From an uncultured Rhodospirillales bacterium (lineage in GTDB: Bacteria; Pseudomonadota; Alphaproteobacteria; Acetobacterales; Acetobacteraceae), in NCBI GenBank assembly GCA_903823665.1, contig CAIJTR010000062.1, forward strand, positions 1 through 64,000: 64,000 bases of DNA. Reading direction: 5' to 3'. Numbering within the stretch: position 1 is the first letter of the stretch; each line of letters starts with the position of its first letter. Shown here in pieces: positions 35,514 to 44,721 of the stretch. The notes under the pieces were generated by a model. That model ran no database searches. It saw only the letters and a list, made by a program, of their open reading frames with translations, and was not told the DNA's origin. Both the position numbers and the translations under genes were made by a program.

Positions 35514-37454
35514 CTACTTCGCCGACTGCACCATTGCCATAAAAGCCTGCGCCTCCGGCAGTGTCTCGAACACATGCGGGGCCAAAGCACGCTCTGCGAG
35601 GCTCGCCCCCAGCTTCAGCCGCATGAACGCACTCGTGGTATAGCGCGAGGCCGAGGTGTAATAGCGCTGCTGCAGATACGTGATCATTGAGAAGAACGTG
35701 TCTGACACGGCAGGATCGAGCGTGAACCCGTCATAATTGACAATGACCGCGATGCGATGGCCAATGGCACGGCAGCGGGTCTCAACCTCGCGGCGGACGA
35801 GATCAACATCGTCGGTGGTGCGAACGTGAAAGCCCTCATAGTTGATGAACATCGTGTCCCGCTCGGTATCAAAGCTGATCCGGTCGGTGAGCGACAGGCC
35901 CATCAATATCTGCTCCATGCCCATCGGTTCGGGCAGGAACAGTCGCCTATCCATCAGCGCGGGCGAGTTGATGATCGGCGTGAAGCCCATATGCGCGAGA
36001 ATGTCCCGATCAATATCGATGCCCGGTGCCACCTCCGCCAGTTCCATGCCCTCGGCGGTTCGGCGAAACACGCAGCGCTCGGTGACGTAGAGCACGCTCT
36101 GCCCGGTCTCACCCGCCAATTCACCACTGAAGGTGATGTGCTCGACGGCATCAATGAACTTACGCTGACGGCCTTCGCTGACGATGCGCAATTGGCCATC
36201 GTCCACCGCAACCACCAGCCCACCCGCAGTGAAGCAACCCGCCAGCACCAGCTTGCGCGCATTCTGGCTGATGTTGATGAAGCCCCCAGCTCCCGCCAGC
36301 CTTGTTCCAAACTTGCTGACATTGACGTTGCCAAGCCGGTCCGTCTGCGCAAGCCCAAGCACGGCAAGATCAAGCCCGCCACCATCGTAAAAGTCGAATT
36401 GCTGGTTCTGCTGAATTACGGCGGAGGGGTTGAGCGCCGCCCCAAAATTAAGCCCACCCTGCGGCATCCCGCCGATCACGCCTGGCTCCGCGGTTAGCGT
36501 CACGTATTGCAGCACCTTTTCCTCGGCGGCCACGGCAGCCACGCCCTCGGGCATGCCAATACCGAGATTGACGACGCCGCCCGGTGGAAGTTCCAGCGCC
36601 GCTCTACGGGCGATCACTTTCCGGTCATCCAGCGGCAGCACCGCAACGCGGTCCATCGGCACACGAATTTGACCAGAGAACGCGCCGTTATGTGCCACCG
36701 CATACGTCTGCTTGTGGTTCTCCAAATCCGCCAGCACCACGCAATCGACCATCACGCCGGGCACCTGCACCCGGCGCGCATCGAGCGAGCCTTCCTGGGC
36801 GATCCGTTCCACCTGACAAATCACCAAGCCGCCAGAATTCTTCGTGGCCATCGCAGCGGCAAGCGCATCGAGCGTGAGCGCCTCACGCTCCATGGTGATA
36901 TTCCCCGCAGTGTCAGCCGTGGTGCCGCGAATGAGCGCCACGTTGATGGGGAACGCCTTATAGAGCAGGTACTCTTTGCCGCCGATCACCAAAAGTTCGA
37001 CGAGTTCCTCCGTCGTGCGAGCATTCAGCTTGCCGCCATCCTGGCGCGGATCGACGAACGTGCGCAGGCCAACGCGAGACACCAGCCCCGCGCGATGCGC
37101 CGCGATATCGCGATAAAGCTGCGAAATGCAGCCGAGCGGCAGATTGTAGGCCTCGATCTGATTGTCCATCGCAAGCGCCGAAAGCTTCGGAACCAAACCC
37201 CAATGCCCACCGATTGCACGGCGGACGAGGCCTGCATAGGCGATGCGGTTCAGCCCCTTGTCACGCCCATCTCCGGGGGCCGCGGCAAAAACCAGCGTGA
37301 GATCACGCGGCTCACCGGTCTCTCGAAAGCGCTTCTCCAGAGCAATGAGCAACTCGTCCGGCGTGCCGATGCCCACAAAGCCCGCAACCGAAACAGTATC
37401 ACCTGATTGAATAACAGCAACCGCCTCGGCGGCCGAGACGATCTTGTTGTTCAT
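35514..37454 (-). CDS. Acyl-CoA:acetate/3-ketoacid CoA-transferase, fused subunits with C-terminal extension
   Basis: 646-residue family I CoA-transferase in which both half-subunits are joined, as in YdiF (about 530 residues). The catalytic Glu323 is in LTAEPGVIGG. It would move CoA between carboxylic acids, for example to a hydroxy acid. Residues about 500-646 extend beyond the usual end, with IAVIVNYDGFTLDP and a Tyr-rich stretch; this part may be a small alpha/beta domain. ATG 37454 overlaps the phaC stop as ATGA, so the enzyme is coupled to polyester synthase and may supply its hydroxyacyl-CoA monomer. Confidence 0.88.
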   Translation of the reverse strand: MNNKIVSAAEAVAVIQSGDTVSVAGFVGIGTPDELLIALEKRFRETGEPRDLTLVFAAAPGDGRDKGLNRIAYAGLVRRAIGGHWGLVPKLSALAMDNQIEAYNLPLGCISQLYRDIAAHRAGLVSRVGLRTFVDPRQDGGKLNARTTEELVELLVIGGKEYLLYKAFPINVALIRGTTADTAGNITMEREALTLDALAAAMATKNSGGLVICQVERIAQEGSLDARRVQVPGVMVDCVVLADLENHKQTYAVAHNGAFSGQIRVPMDRVAVLPLDDRKVIARRAALELPPGGVVNLGIGMPEGVAAVAAEEKVLQYVTLTAEPGVIGGMPQGGLNFGAALNPSAVIQQNQQFDFYDGGGLDLAVLGLAQTDRLGNVNVSKFGTRLAGAGGFINISQNARKLVLAGCFTAGGLVVAVDDGQLRIVSEGRQRKFIDAVEHITFSGELAGETGQSVLYVTERCVFRRTAEGMELAEVAPGIDIDRDILAHMGFTPIINSPALMDRRLFLPEPMGMEQILMGLSLTDRISFDTERDTMFINYEGFHVRTTDDVDLVRREVETRCRAIGHRIAVIVNYDGFTLDPAVSDTFFSMITYLQQRYYTSASRYTTSAFMRLKLGASLAERALAPHVFETLPEAQAFMAMVQSAK

Positions 37455-38554
37455 GCTGTGCCCTGATCGTGCTTTTCAAGAAATGAAGCGACAGCGGGTG
37501 CGAAGAGTTTCTGTGAACGCCCACCGACGAACACCCCCACATGGCCACCCGGCAACGGCAATTCGGTGTAGTCCTTCGTGCCGATGTGCTGCCCCAAAGC
37601 GCGAGACGTCGGCGGCGGAACGATGTGGTCATCCAGCGCGTAAACGTTGAGCACCGGCATGGTGATATCCGATAGGGTCACGACCCTGCCGCCCAGATGC
37701 CACTCCCCGCGCACCATCTGGTTTTGCTGATACAGATCCTTCAGCCATTGCCGGGCGGCCTCACCGGGATGATCCGGTCTATCAGATATCCATTTCTCCA
37801 TCCGCAGCCAGTTTAGCAGCTTGCCCTCGTCATCCACATCCAGCAGATCGAGGTTGTATTTCAACAGGCTGCGAATAGGGGACATCTGATTGAACACCGC
37901 CCCCATAAATGCCCCAGGCAAAGCGCCATGTGCGTCAATCAGCCGATCCACGTCATCGACAGACAGGCTGCGCGTCCAGATATTGATGAAACCATGGCCG
38001 GGCCTGGGGTCTTCAACATCGGCATGGAAATCAATCGGTGTGATGGTGGTGATGAGCGTGTTCACCCGCGCGGGCTCAAGCGCCGCAAACGCTGTGGTAA
38101 ACACGCCTCCTTCGCAAATACCGAGCAGATTGACCGCTTGCTGCGAAGAACGCCGCGCCATCTCGGCCACAATGGCGTCGAGGTAGCCCAGAATATAATC
38201 ATCCAACGTCAGGTAACGATCCGCCCGCGATGGGTTGCCCCAGTCGACCACGTAGAGATCGACACCAAGATTGAGCAGGTTGCGCACCAGCGAGCGATCA
38301 GGCTGCAGATCAACCATCGTCCAGCGACCGATCAGGCCATAACAAATCAACGCAGGCACGCCGACACGCTGCGCCGTAAGCGGCCGATAACGATACAGGC
38401 TCACCTTGTCCTGCCGCCACACCAAATCCTTCGGAGTGGTGGCGATCTGCACATCCTCATCGCACACGGAATGCAGCATGGAAGCGGAGTTGAGTATCCG
38501 CGCACCAAGATCGACGGCGTCTGCCACAATACTCGGTGGCACTGGTTTGCTCAT
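37451..38554 (-). CDS. phaC: Class III polyhydroxyalkanoate synthase catalytic subunit
   Basis: 367 residues, the size of class III PhaC (class I is about 590). The lipase-like nucleophile Cys147 is in LLGICEGG, the Asp in YALDDHIVPP (308/309) and the His338 in PGGHVGVF, giving the full triad. VVDWGNPSRADRYLTLDDY is a PhaC signature. It polymerises hydroxyacyl-CoA on the surface of granules and needs PhaE, encoded immediately upstream with an ATGA overlap. Confidence 0.93.
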   Translation of the reverse strand: MSKPVPPSIVADAVDLGARILNSASMLHSVCDEDVQIATTPKDLVWRQDKVSLYRYRPLTAQRVGVPALICYGLIGRWTMVDLQPDRSLVRNLLNLGVDLYVVDWGNPSRADRYLTLDDYILGYLDAIVAEMARRSSQQAVNLLGICEGGVFTTAFAALEPARVNTLITTITPIDFHADVEDPRPGHGFINIWTRSLSVDDVDRLIDAHGALPGAFMGAVFNQMSPIRSLLKYNLDLLDVDDEGKLLNWLRMEKWISDRPDHPGEAARQWLKDLYQQNQMVRGEWHLGGRVVTLSDITMPVLNVYALDDHIVPPPTSRALGQHIGTKDYTELPLPGGHVGVFVGGRSQKLFAPAVASFLEKHDQGTA

Positions 38555-39264
38555 GCGTGCTGTTTTTGAGGTTGGCTCTCAGCCAACTCGCGCTTGAGCG
38601 CCCGAAGTTCACGCCGCAACTCAGTCACTGTGCGATGCAGATCATCAACCTCCGTTCGAGTTGGAAAGCCGTAGAGCCTGCCGAACAACTCTCCAAGGTC
38701 CTGCTGCGCGAGACTGAGTTCAACGCCGGCACGCAGCGTGGCCGCCTGACTGGCCAGAAAAGCATCCGAACGCTGCGCCGTGATCAACACGCGATTGGCG
38801 ATTTCACTCCATTGCGCCATCATCGCGCGGCCATCTGCCGGAGGGTTTACTGCAATCACGCCGCTAAACTCGGCTGCCGCCTCCATCCATGCCGCCAACA
38901 CCACGGCGTGATGCAGGTCGGAGACACGGCGCATCTCCAGCACGGCTGCGGAAAGACGAGCGTATCGGCGCTCGATGTCCCACATATCGGCAAAGCGCGG
39001 CCCGTGCGCGATCTGATCAAGCGCCTCGTGCAAATCAGCCCCACCGGAAAGCCATGCGGCGGGATCAGCAATTTTGCGAAACAGTGCCGCCGTGTTGGCA
39101 TCACTGCCGGGCATCTGGCTGGCCATCTGGGCCATCATCGCAGTTGCCGACTCAAGAAGAGTCGCCATCGCCTCGCCGAGGCGCGCCACCTCCTCCGCTT
39201 CAGGCACAACCGCCTTCGGCAGCAGGGCCGCCCAAAAGGCAGTTGCGGCCTCGAATGGGTTCAC
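38551..39264 (-). CDS. phaE: Class III polyhydroxyalkanoate synthase subunit E
   Basis: 237 residues, helical and acidic at the start, with the conserved PhaE end LFGRLYGFPTRTEVDDLHRT followed by a charged coiled coil (VTELRRELRALKREL). It activates PhaC. It is shorter than the roughly 350 residues of the Allochromatium protein. GTG 39264 overlaps the alcohol dehydrogenase stop (GTGA). Confidence 0.85.
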   Translation of the reverse strand: MNPFEAATAFWAALLPKAVVPEAEEVARLGEAMATLLESATAMMAQMASQMPGSDANTAALFRKIADPAAWLSGGADLHEALDQIAHGPRFADMWDIERRYARLSAAVLEMRRVSDLHHAVVLAAWMEAAAEFSGVIAVNPPADGRAMMAQWSEIANRVLITAQRSDAFLASQAATLRAGVELSLAQQDLGELFGRLYGFPTRTEVDDLHRTVTELRRELRALKRELAESQPQKQHA

Positions 39265-40391
39265 CCAGGGAACTCAACCACCAGGCGCACCACACTGCCA
39301 GCATGCAGACGGTCGAAGCCTTCGTTGATCTCATCAAGCGAAATCTTGCCGCTCATCAACCTGTCCACCGGGAGCTTCCCGGTGCGGAACAAATTGATGA
39401 AGCGAGGAATGTCGCGCGTTGGAACGCAAGTGCCGATATAGCTGCCCTTCACCGTGCGCTCCTCCGCCACCAAATTGACCAGCGGCAACGCCAAAGCAGC
39501 CGTCGGCGGCGGCAGCCCAGCGGTGACAGTCGTGCCGCCGCGCTTGGTGATCTTGTAGGCAAGCTCCATCGCCCGCACAGCACCAGCCATCTCGAACGCG
39601 AAATCAACGCCGCCGGCGGTGATGGCGCGAACCTGCTCGGCCGCATCAGCATCTTTCGCGTTGACAGTGTGCGTGGCACCGAGTTCGCGAGCCAGCGCCA
39701 GCTTGTCGTCAGACAAATCAATCGCCACCACCTGCGCAGCGCCGGACGCAACAGCACCGAGCACCGAGGCGAGGCCCACGCCACCCAACCCGATCACCGC
39801 CGCTGTCTGCCCCGGTTGCAGCTTCGCGGTGTTCACCACGGCCCCCACGCCCGTCAGCACAGCGCAGCCGAACAATGCCGCCTGATCGAGTGGCAATTCC
39901 TTGTCGATCTTGACCATCGAACGACGCGACATCACCGCATGATCGGCAAAGCCGGAGACGCCGAGATGATGGTTCACCTCCGCCCCATCACAGTGCAGCC
40001 GCCGCTTGCCAGAAAGCAAAGTCCCCGCACCATTGGCCACCGCACCCGGCTCACACAAAGCCGGACGCCCCTCGGCACAGGGCAGGCAGTGCCCGCAGCT
40101 CGGCATGAACACCATGATGACGTGATCACCGACGGCCAGATCATCCACATCCTCGCCCAGCGCCACGACGACGCCGGACGCCTCATGTCCCAACGCCATC
40201 GGCATCGGGCGGGGACGGTCACCGTTGATCACCGAGAGATCGGAATGGCAAAGCCCGGCGGCAGCGAGCTTGACCAGCACCTCGCCATGGCCGGGGGCAT
40301 CGAGGTCCAGCGTGCGAATGCTCAGCGGCTTGCTGTCGGCGTAGGGGTGGCTTGCACCCATCTTGTCGAGAACGGCGGCGCGGATTTGCAT
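39261..40391 (-). CDS. Zinc-dependent alcohol dehydrogenase (class III-like MDR)
   Basis: 376-residue medium-chain dehydrogenase. Catalytic zinc ligands are in GLCHSD (Cys) and GHEASG (His, Glu); the structural zinc loop is CGHCLPCAEGRPALC; the NAD motif is GLGGVGLASVLGA. Members oxidise or reduce alcohols/aldehydes or glutathione adducts. It sits between the TPP enzyme and PhaE with a short gap and an overlap, suggesting it reduces a keto or aldehyde product to the hydroxy acid or alcohol used for polymer formation. Direction and substrate are inferred. Confidence 0.88.
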   Translation of the reverse strand: MQIRAAVLDKMGASHPYADSKPLSIRTLDLDAPGHGEVLVKLAAAGLCHSDLSVINGDRPRPMPMALGHEASGVVVALGEDVDDLAVGDHVIMVFMPSCGHCLPCAEGRPALCEPGAVANGAGTLLSGKRRLHCDGAEVNHHLGVSGFADHAVMSRRSMVKIDKELPLDQAALFGCAVLTGVGAVVNTAKLQPGQTAAVIGLGGVGLASVLGAVASGAAQVVAIDLSDDKLALARELGATHTVNAKDADAAEQVRAITAGGVDFAFEMAGAVRAMELAYKITKRGGTTVTAGLPPPTAALALPLVNLVAEERTVKGSYIGTCVPTRDIPRFINLFRTGKLPVDRLMSGKISLDEINEGFDRLHAGSVVRLVVEFPG

Positions 40392-40403
40392 GATTTTTTC
40401 CTC

Positions 40404-42068
40404 TTAGACCATCGCCGATTCAGCTGGCTGCTGAGCCACCCGCGCGCGCAGTTCTGTCACCAACACGCGGGTGTTCTCGGTGTAGTCTATCGGCACGGCC
40501 ACGAGATGCACACCACCGCCTTGGAACGCAGCCTCCAGCGCCGGGATCAGGCCCTCGGTGGAGGTCACTCGCGTGCCCTTCGCACCATAAGCCTCGGCAT
40601 AGCGGACAAAATCCGGATTGCCGAAGGTCAAGCCAAAATCTTCAAAATTATCCACCGCCTGCTTCCAGCGGATCATGCCATAGGCACCATCATCAAGGAT
40701 CAGCACCACAAGGTTGAGCTTGAGCCTGACAGCGGTTTCCATCTCCTGGCTGTTCATCATGAACCCACCATCACCGCACACCGCCATCACCCGGCGTTCC
40801 GGATACATCATCGCCGCCATCATCGCCGATGGCAGTCCAGCGCCCATCGTCGCCAGCGCGTTGTCGAGCAGCAACGTGTTGGCAACATAGGTGCGATAAT
40901 TCCGGGCAAACCAGATTTTATACATGCCGTTGTCGAGTGCCACGATGCCGTCTGCCGGAATGACCTGACGCACGTCATGCACAATGCGCTGCGGCGTCGG
41001 CGGCCAGCGATCTTCGGTGGCGCGGTCAGTGATGCGGGACAAAATGCCTTCGCGCAGGGTCAGCAAGGCACCCGCATTATGCAGCTTGCCCTCAAGCCGG
41101 TCTGCCAGCAGTTCCAGGCTCGGCCCCACATCGCCGATCACCTCGGCATGCGGGAAATACACCTGATCCACATTGGCCGAGCTGTAGCTGACATGGATCA
41201 CCTTCGGACCGCTCGGCCCCATGATGAACGGCGGCTTCTCAATCGTATCGTGGCCAATAGCGATGATGAGGTCCGCCTGATCGACGGCCTCATGCACATA
41301 GTCCCGCTCCGACAGCGCCGCGGTGCCCATATAGAGATTGCCGCCGCCGGGCACCGTGCCCTTGCCCATCTGCGTGGTGAAGAACGGGATCTGCAGCCTC
41401 CGCACGAATCCGGAAAGCCCCGCCGTGCTGCGCGGACGGCTGGTGGCAGCCCCTAACATGATCAGCGGTCGCTTCGCGGCCAGGATCATGTCCGCGGCAC
41501 GATCCAGGGCATTGCGATGGGCCACTGGGATCTCAATGGGATGGACGGGGATCGGCAGCAAATCCGGCCCTTCCTCGCCCGCCACGTCTTCCGGCAGCTC
41601 AAGAAGAACCGGGCCGGGGCGTTCTTCCATCGCCACGCGGAACGCATCGCGCACGATCGTTGGAATGCTGGCAGGGCTTGCGATCTGGCGCGACAGCTTG
41701 GTCAGCGGCTTGAAGGCGGCAACCACGTCCACAATCTGAAAACGTGCCTGCTTGCTGCTGTGGATGCCTTTCTGGCCGGTGATCATCACCATCGGCATCG
41801 CCCCCAGAAACGCATACGCGGCTGCGGTGGTGAAGTTCAGCGCCCCCGGCCCAAGCGTTGCGATGCAAACGCCGGGCTTGCCGGTCAGCCTGCCATAGGT
41901 GGCCGCCATGAAGGCCGCCCCCTGCTCATGGCGCGTGAGGATCAGCCGGATGCTGGAATTGCGCAGGCTTTCAACAACATCAAGGTTCTCTTCGCCCGGC
42001 ACGCCGAATATCCGGTCCACACCCTCGTTTTCGAGAGCAGCCACCAGCAGGTCTGATCCTTTGGACAT
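40404..42068 (-). CDS. Thiamine-diphosphate enzyme, acetolactate synthase-like large subunit
   Basis: 554-residue TPP-dependent enzyme. The catalytic Glu is in LTRHEQGAAFMA; the TPP motif is GDGGFMMNSQEMETA...ILDD. The overall layout is that of acetolactate synthases of the catabolic/AlsS-like branch without a regulatory subunit gene beside it; a true biosynthetic ilvI-ilvH pair is present at 48.7-51.1 kb, so this copy is likely specialised. Alternatives are other 2-ketoacid carboligases or decarboxylases. It is 12 bases upstream of the alcohol dehydrogenase gene. Confidence 0.82.
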   Translation of the reverse strand: MSKGSDLLVAALENEGVDRIFGVPGEENLDVVESLRNSSIRLILTRHEQGAAFMAATYGRLTGKPGVCIATLGPGALNFTTAAAYAFLGAMPMVMITGQKGIHSSKQARFQIVDVVAAFKPLTKLSRQIASPASIPTIVRDAFRVAMEERPGPVLLELPEDVAGEEGPDLLPIPVHPIEIPVAHRNALDRAADMILAAKRPLIMLGAATSRPRSTAGLSGFVRRLQIPFFTTQMGKGTVPGGGNLYMGTAALSERDYVHEAVDQADLIIAIGHDTIEKPPFIMGPSGPKVIHVSYSSANVDQVYFPHAEVIGDVGPSLELLADRLEGKLHNAGALLTLREGILSRITDRATEDRWPPTPQRIVHDVRQVIPADGIVALDNGMYKIWFARNYRTYVANTLLLDNALATMGAGLPSAMMAAMMYPERRVMAVCGDGGFMMNSQEMETAVRLKLNLVVLILDDGAYGMIRWKQAVDNFEDFGLTFGNPDFVRYAEAYGAKGTRVTSTEGLIPALEAAFQGGGVHLVAVPIDYTENTRVLVTELRARVAQQPAESAMV

Positions 42069-42092
42069 CAGCGTCTCCCGTTCAGCAATGGC

Positions 42093-43130
42093 TCAGATGC
42101 GGGCTAGCAAGGCTGTGGTGAATTCCTGGGTGGAAGCAGTGCCACCGAGATCGCGGGTGCGAACGCCATCTGTGGTCAGAACCATGTCGATGATATGGCG
42201 CAACTTCGTGGCAATCGCCACCTCGCCCACATGATCGAGCATCAGCCCGGCGGCCAACAGCAATGCTGTGGGATTGGCCAGACCCTTGCCGGCAATATCC
42301 GGGGCGGAGCCATGCACGGCCTCAAAGATCGCCGCCTTCTCACCGATATTCGCACCGGGTGCCGCACCAAGGCCGCCGACCAGGCCCGCGATGAGATCGG
42401 ACAGGATGTCACCAAACAGGTTGGTGGTGACAATCACGTCGAACTGCCACGGGTTCAGCACAAGCTGCATGGCACAGGCATCGATAATGCGATCATCGCA
42501 CTCGATGCGCCCCTCATATTCCTTGGCCATTTCGCGGCCCGTTTCAAGGAACACGCCGGTCAGCGCCTTGAGCACGTTGGCCTTGTGCACCAGCGTCACC
42601 TTCTTGCGGCCCAGCTTGAGGGCGTGCTCGAACGCAAAGCGGATGATCCGTTTGGCACCGTCGCGCGTGTTCATGCCGGTGGAAATGGCCACCGCGTGCG
42701 GATCATCGCCCACCGCAATGTAATGCTCGAACGCCACGTAAAGACCTTCTAGGTTCTCGCGCACCAGGATGAGATCGATATTCTCGAACCGCCCGCCAGG
42801 CACAAGCGAATGGGCCGGGCGAAGGTTGGCGTAGAGATGGAACTCCTCACGCAACCGAACATTCACCGAGCGAAATCCGCCGCCGACCGGTGTCGTCAGC
42901 GGTCCCTTGAGCGCGAGTTTGGTGCGCCGGATGCTGTTCAGCGTCGCCTCCGGCAGCGGATCACCGCCTGCCGCCACACCTGCAAGCCCGCCCTGCTGAA
43001 CGTCCCAGTCAAACGGCGCGTCGAGTTTCGCGAGGACAGCGACCACGCATTGGGTGATCTCAGGCCCAATGCCGTCCCCAGGGATGAGCGTGGCCGGGAT
43101 CATGCCGTCGGAATTACGCTCAAACATCAT
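42093..43130 (-). CDS. NAD-type isocitrate/isopropylmalate dehydrogenase family enzyme
   Basis: 345-residue beta-decarboxylating dehydrogenase. IPGDGIGPEIT opens the protein; GPLTTPVGGGFRSVNVRLR holds the substrate-loop Ser and Asn expected of isocitrate-type enzymes; the metal aspartates are in TTNLFGDILSD. NAD-isocitrate activity is favoured, with homoisocitrate, tartrate or isopropylmalate as alternatives. It is first in the PHA operon, followed by the TPP gene after 24 bases, which is an unusual partner for a TCA enzyme. GGAG precedes the first of two adjacent ATGs. Confidence 0.82.
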   Translation of the reverse strand: MMFERNSDGMIPATLIPGDGIGPEITQCVVAVLAKLDAPFDWDVQQGGLAGVAAGGDPLPEATLNSIRRTKLALKGPLTTPVGGGFRSVNVRLREEFHLYANLRPAHSLVPGGRFENIDLILVRENLEGLYVAFEHYIAVGDDPHAVAISTGMNTRDGAKRIIRFAFEHALKLGRKKVTLVHKANVLKALTGVFLETGREMAKEYEGRIECDDRIIDACAMQLVLNPWQFDVIVTTNLFGDILSDLIAGLVGGLGAAPGANIGEKAAIFEAVHGSAPDIAGKGLANPTALLLAAGLMLDHVGEVAIATKLRHIIDMVLTTDGVRTRDLGGTASTQEFTTALLARI

Positions 43131-43504
43131 GCAAAAGGTCTCCAGTACTAAAAAGCGATCAGCAACGGTGTCGCCGACCCAGTCGTGAGCTGGCGCAACC
43201 TATCTTCACGATAGACCAAAATGGCCGCCAACGGATGACAAAAGCCTTTTCGGACCGCGAGGAAATTTGCCCGACCGCCGCCACCTTCCTTGCTGAGACA
43301 GCATCAGCCAAGCGTGCATCGCGACCTCAAATGAGCACAGGCAACGATCGCTGAACAGGTTGAATGATCGGCGGGAGGCAGCATTCGGGCCAAAGGAGGA
43401 GGGGGAAGCCAATTACACATTTCGAAACTGTATAATTTTCAAAAATGTTGAGTCTTACGGTGTTTTCTTTATATACATCTCAATTTCGTTTTTCTGGAGC
43501 CTCC
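43131..43504. other. Divergent control region between the IDH/PHA operon and the YeeE/YedE gene
   Basis: 374 bases with no gene. The right half is AT-rich and carries the plus-strand promoter at 43448-43475. The left half should contain the leftward operon promoter, but no convincing -35/-10 pair was found. No clear operator palindrome was seen. Confidence 0.6.
43448..43475 (+). promoter_or_regulatory. Sigma-70-like promoter of the YeeE/YedE gene
   Basis: TTGAGT (43448-43453) and TATATA (43470-43475) are separated by 16 bases, and the ATG with its GGAG follows 29 bases later. The match is good for both boxes; assignment is by eye. Confidence 0.55.
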
Positions 43505-44683
43505 ATGTCCGGTGCCAATCTCACGCGTGCCCTTCCATCCCAGCCGTTTTCGCAGCCAGGGCTGAACGCGATAATCGCAGTTGCTGGAACAATCATGCTG
43601 ACCGCGCTTGCGTTTGCGGTCTGGACGCAGGACGGCGGCAATTGGCGGCTGGCCGCACTTGTGCTGGTTGGGGCCGGGATTGGTGCGGCGTTGCTGAGAT
43701 CCAGCTTCGGCTTTGCCGGCGCGTTTCGAGCGCTGGTGCAAGACGGGGATGCCACCGGGTTCCAGGCCCATGCCGTGATGATTGCACTCGCAAGCCTGCT
43801 GATGCTGCCGATGCTCGCACAGGGCAGCATACTCGGTGTCCCCATGCGCGGTGAGGCCACACCGGTAGGTATTGGCTTTGCGGTCGGTGCCATCATGTTC
43901 GGCGCGGGCATGCAGATCGGTGGCGGCTGTGCTTCGGGCACCTTGTTCTCCCTCGGCGGCGGCAACGGCAAACTGATAGGCACCGTCGTCGGTTTCGTGT
44001 TCGGCTCCGCACTCGGGGCTTGGAGCATGGGGTTCTGGTGGAGCCTCCCGGCCTTGCCGGGAGCCAACCTGCAGGGGCTGATCGGCTTCGGGCCGGCTAT
44101 CGCACTGCAACTTACAGTCCTGGCGGGCTTGTTCGCCTTGGCACGACACGGGTCGAAATCCATGCTGTCGCAAGGGCTGTTGATGGGCGGGATCGCATTG
44201 GCACTGCTCAACGCCGCCACGATGTTCCTGGCCGGCAAGCCATGGGGCGAGACATCGGCCTTTGCCTTATGGGGATCAAAGATCTTCACCTCCATCGGTA
44301 TCGACGCGCATCACTGGGCCTATTGGATGCGTCCGGGGTTCACGACGCAGATCGACGGATCGCTTTCGTTTGACGTGACGTCCTTGATGGATATGGCGAT
44401 TTTGCTTGGTGCCGCGATGGCAGCAGCCTTCGCAGGGCAGTTCCAGCCTCGCTGGGGTGGTGGCGTCCGCCCATGGGCTGGCGCATTGCTTGGCGGCATT
44501 GCCATGGGATACGGCGCGCGACTGGCCAATGGTTGCAACATTGGGGCCTATTTCAGCGCACTCTCGGTTGGAAATCTCTCAGGCTGGGCCTGGATGCTGC
44601 TAGCCCTCGCCGGCAGTTGGATCGGGATTAAGTTGCGCCCGTTTTTCGGTCTCGATACCAAGGCTGACGGACCTACTTGCTGA
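43505..44683 (+). CDS. YeeE/YedE-family thiosulfate/sulfur-compound transporter
   Basis: 392-residue membrane protein with about nine or ten spans. The paired conserved motifs with cysteine are GAGMQIGGGCASGTL (Cys142) and ARLANGCNIGAYFSALS, the positions that relay thiosulfate in the characterised YeeE (TsuA). GGAG six bases before ATG 43505 supports this start; an earlier ATG at 43445 lies inside the promoter. No sulfurtransferase or TusA-like gene is adjacent. Selenium- and thiosulfate-related roles are both possible. Confidence 0.88.
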   Translation: MSGANLTRALPSQPFSQPGLNAIIAVAGTIMLTALAFAVWTQDGGNWRLAALVLVGAGIGAALLRSSFGFAGAFRALVQDGDATGFQAHAVMIALASLLMLPMLAQGSILGVPMRGEATPVGIGFAVGAIMFGAGMQIGGGCASGTLFSLGGGNGKLIGTVVGFVFGSALGAWSMGFWWSLPALPGANLQGLIGFGPAIALQLTVLAGLFALARHGSKSMLSQGLLMGGIALALLNAATMFLAGKPWGETSAFALWGSKIFTSIGIDAHHWAYWMRPGFTTQIDGSLSFDVTSLMDMAILLGAAMAAAFAGQFQPRWGGGVRPWAGALLGGIAMGYGARLANGCNIGAYFSALSVGNLSGWAWMLLALAGSWIGIKLRPFFGLDTKADGPTC

Positions 44684-44721
44684 GAATCCGAGGAGAGGGC
44701 GAGCCCCCTCCCCGGTTCGTC

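Noticed and set aside
38889-41456. An 855-codon open frame on the plus strand
   Set aside because: It runs antisense through phaE, the alcohol dehydrogenase and the TPP gene, is rich in His/Arg/Gln, and has no recognisable motif.
44684-44721. Rho-independent terminator between the YeeE/YedE and MFS genes
   Set aside because: There is a GC-rich imperfect repeat but no T-run on either strand.
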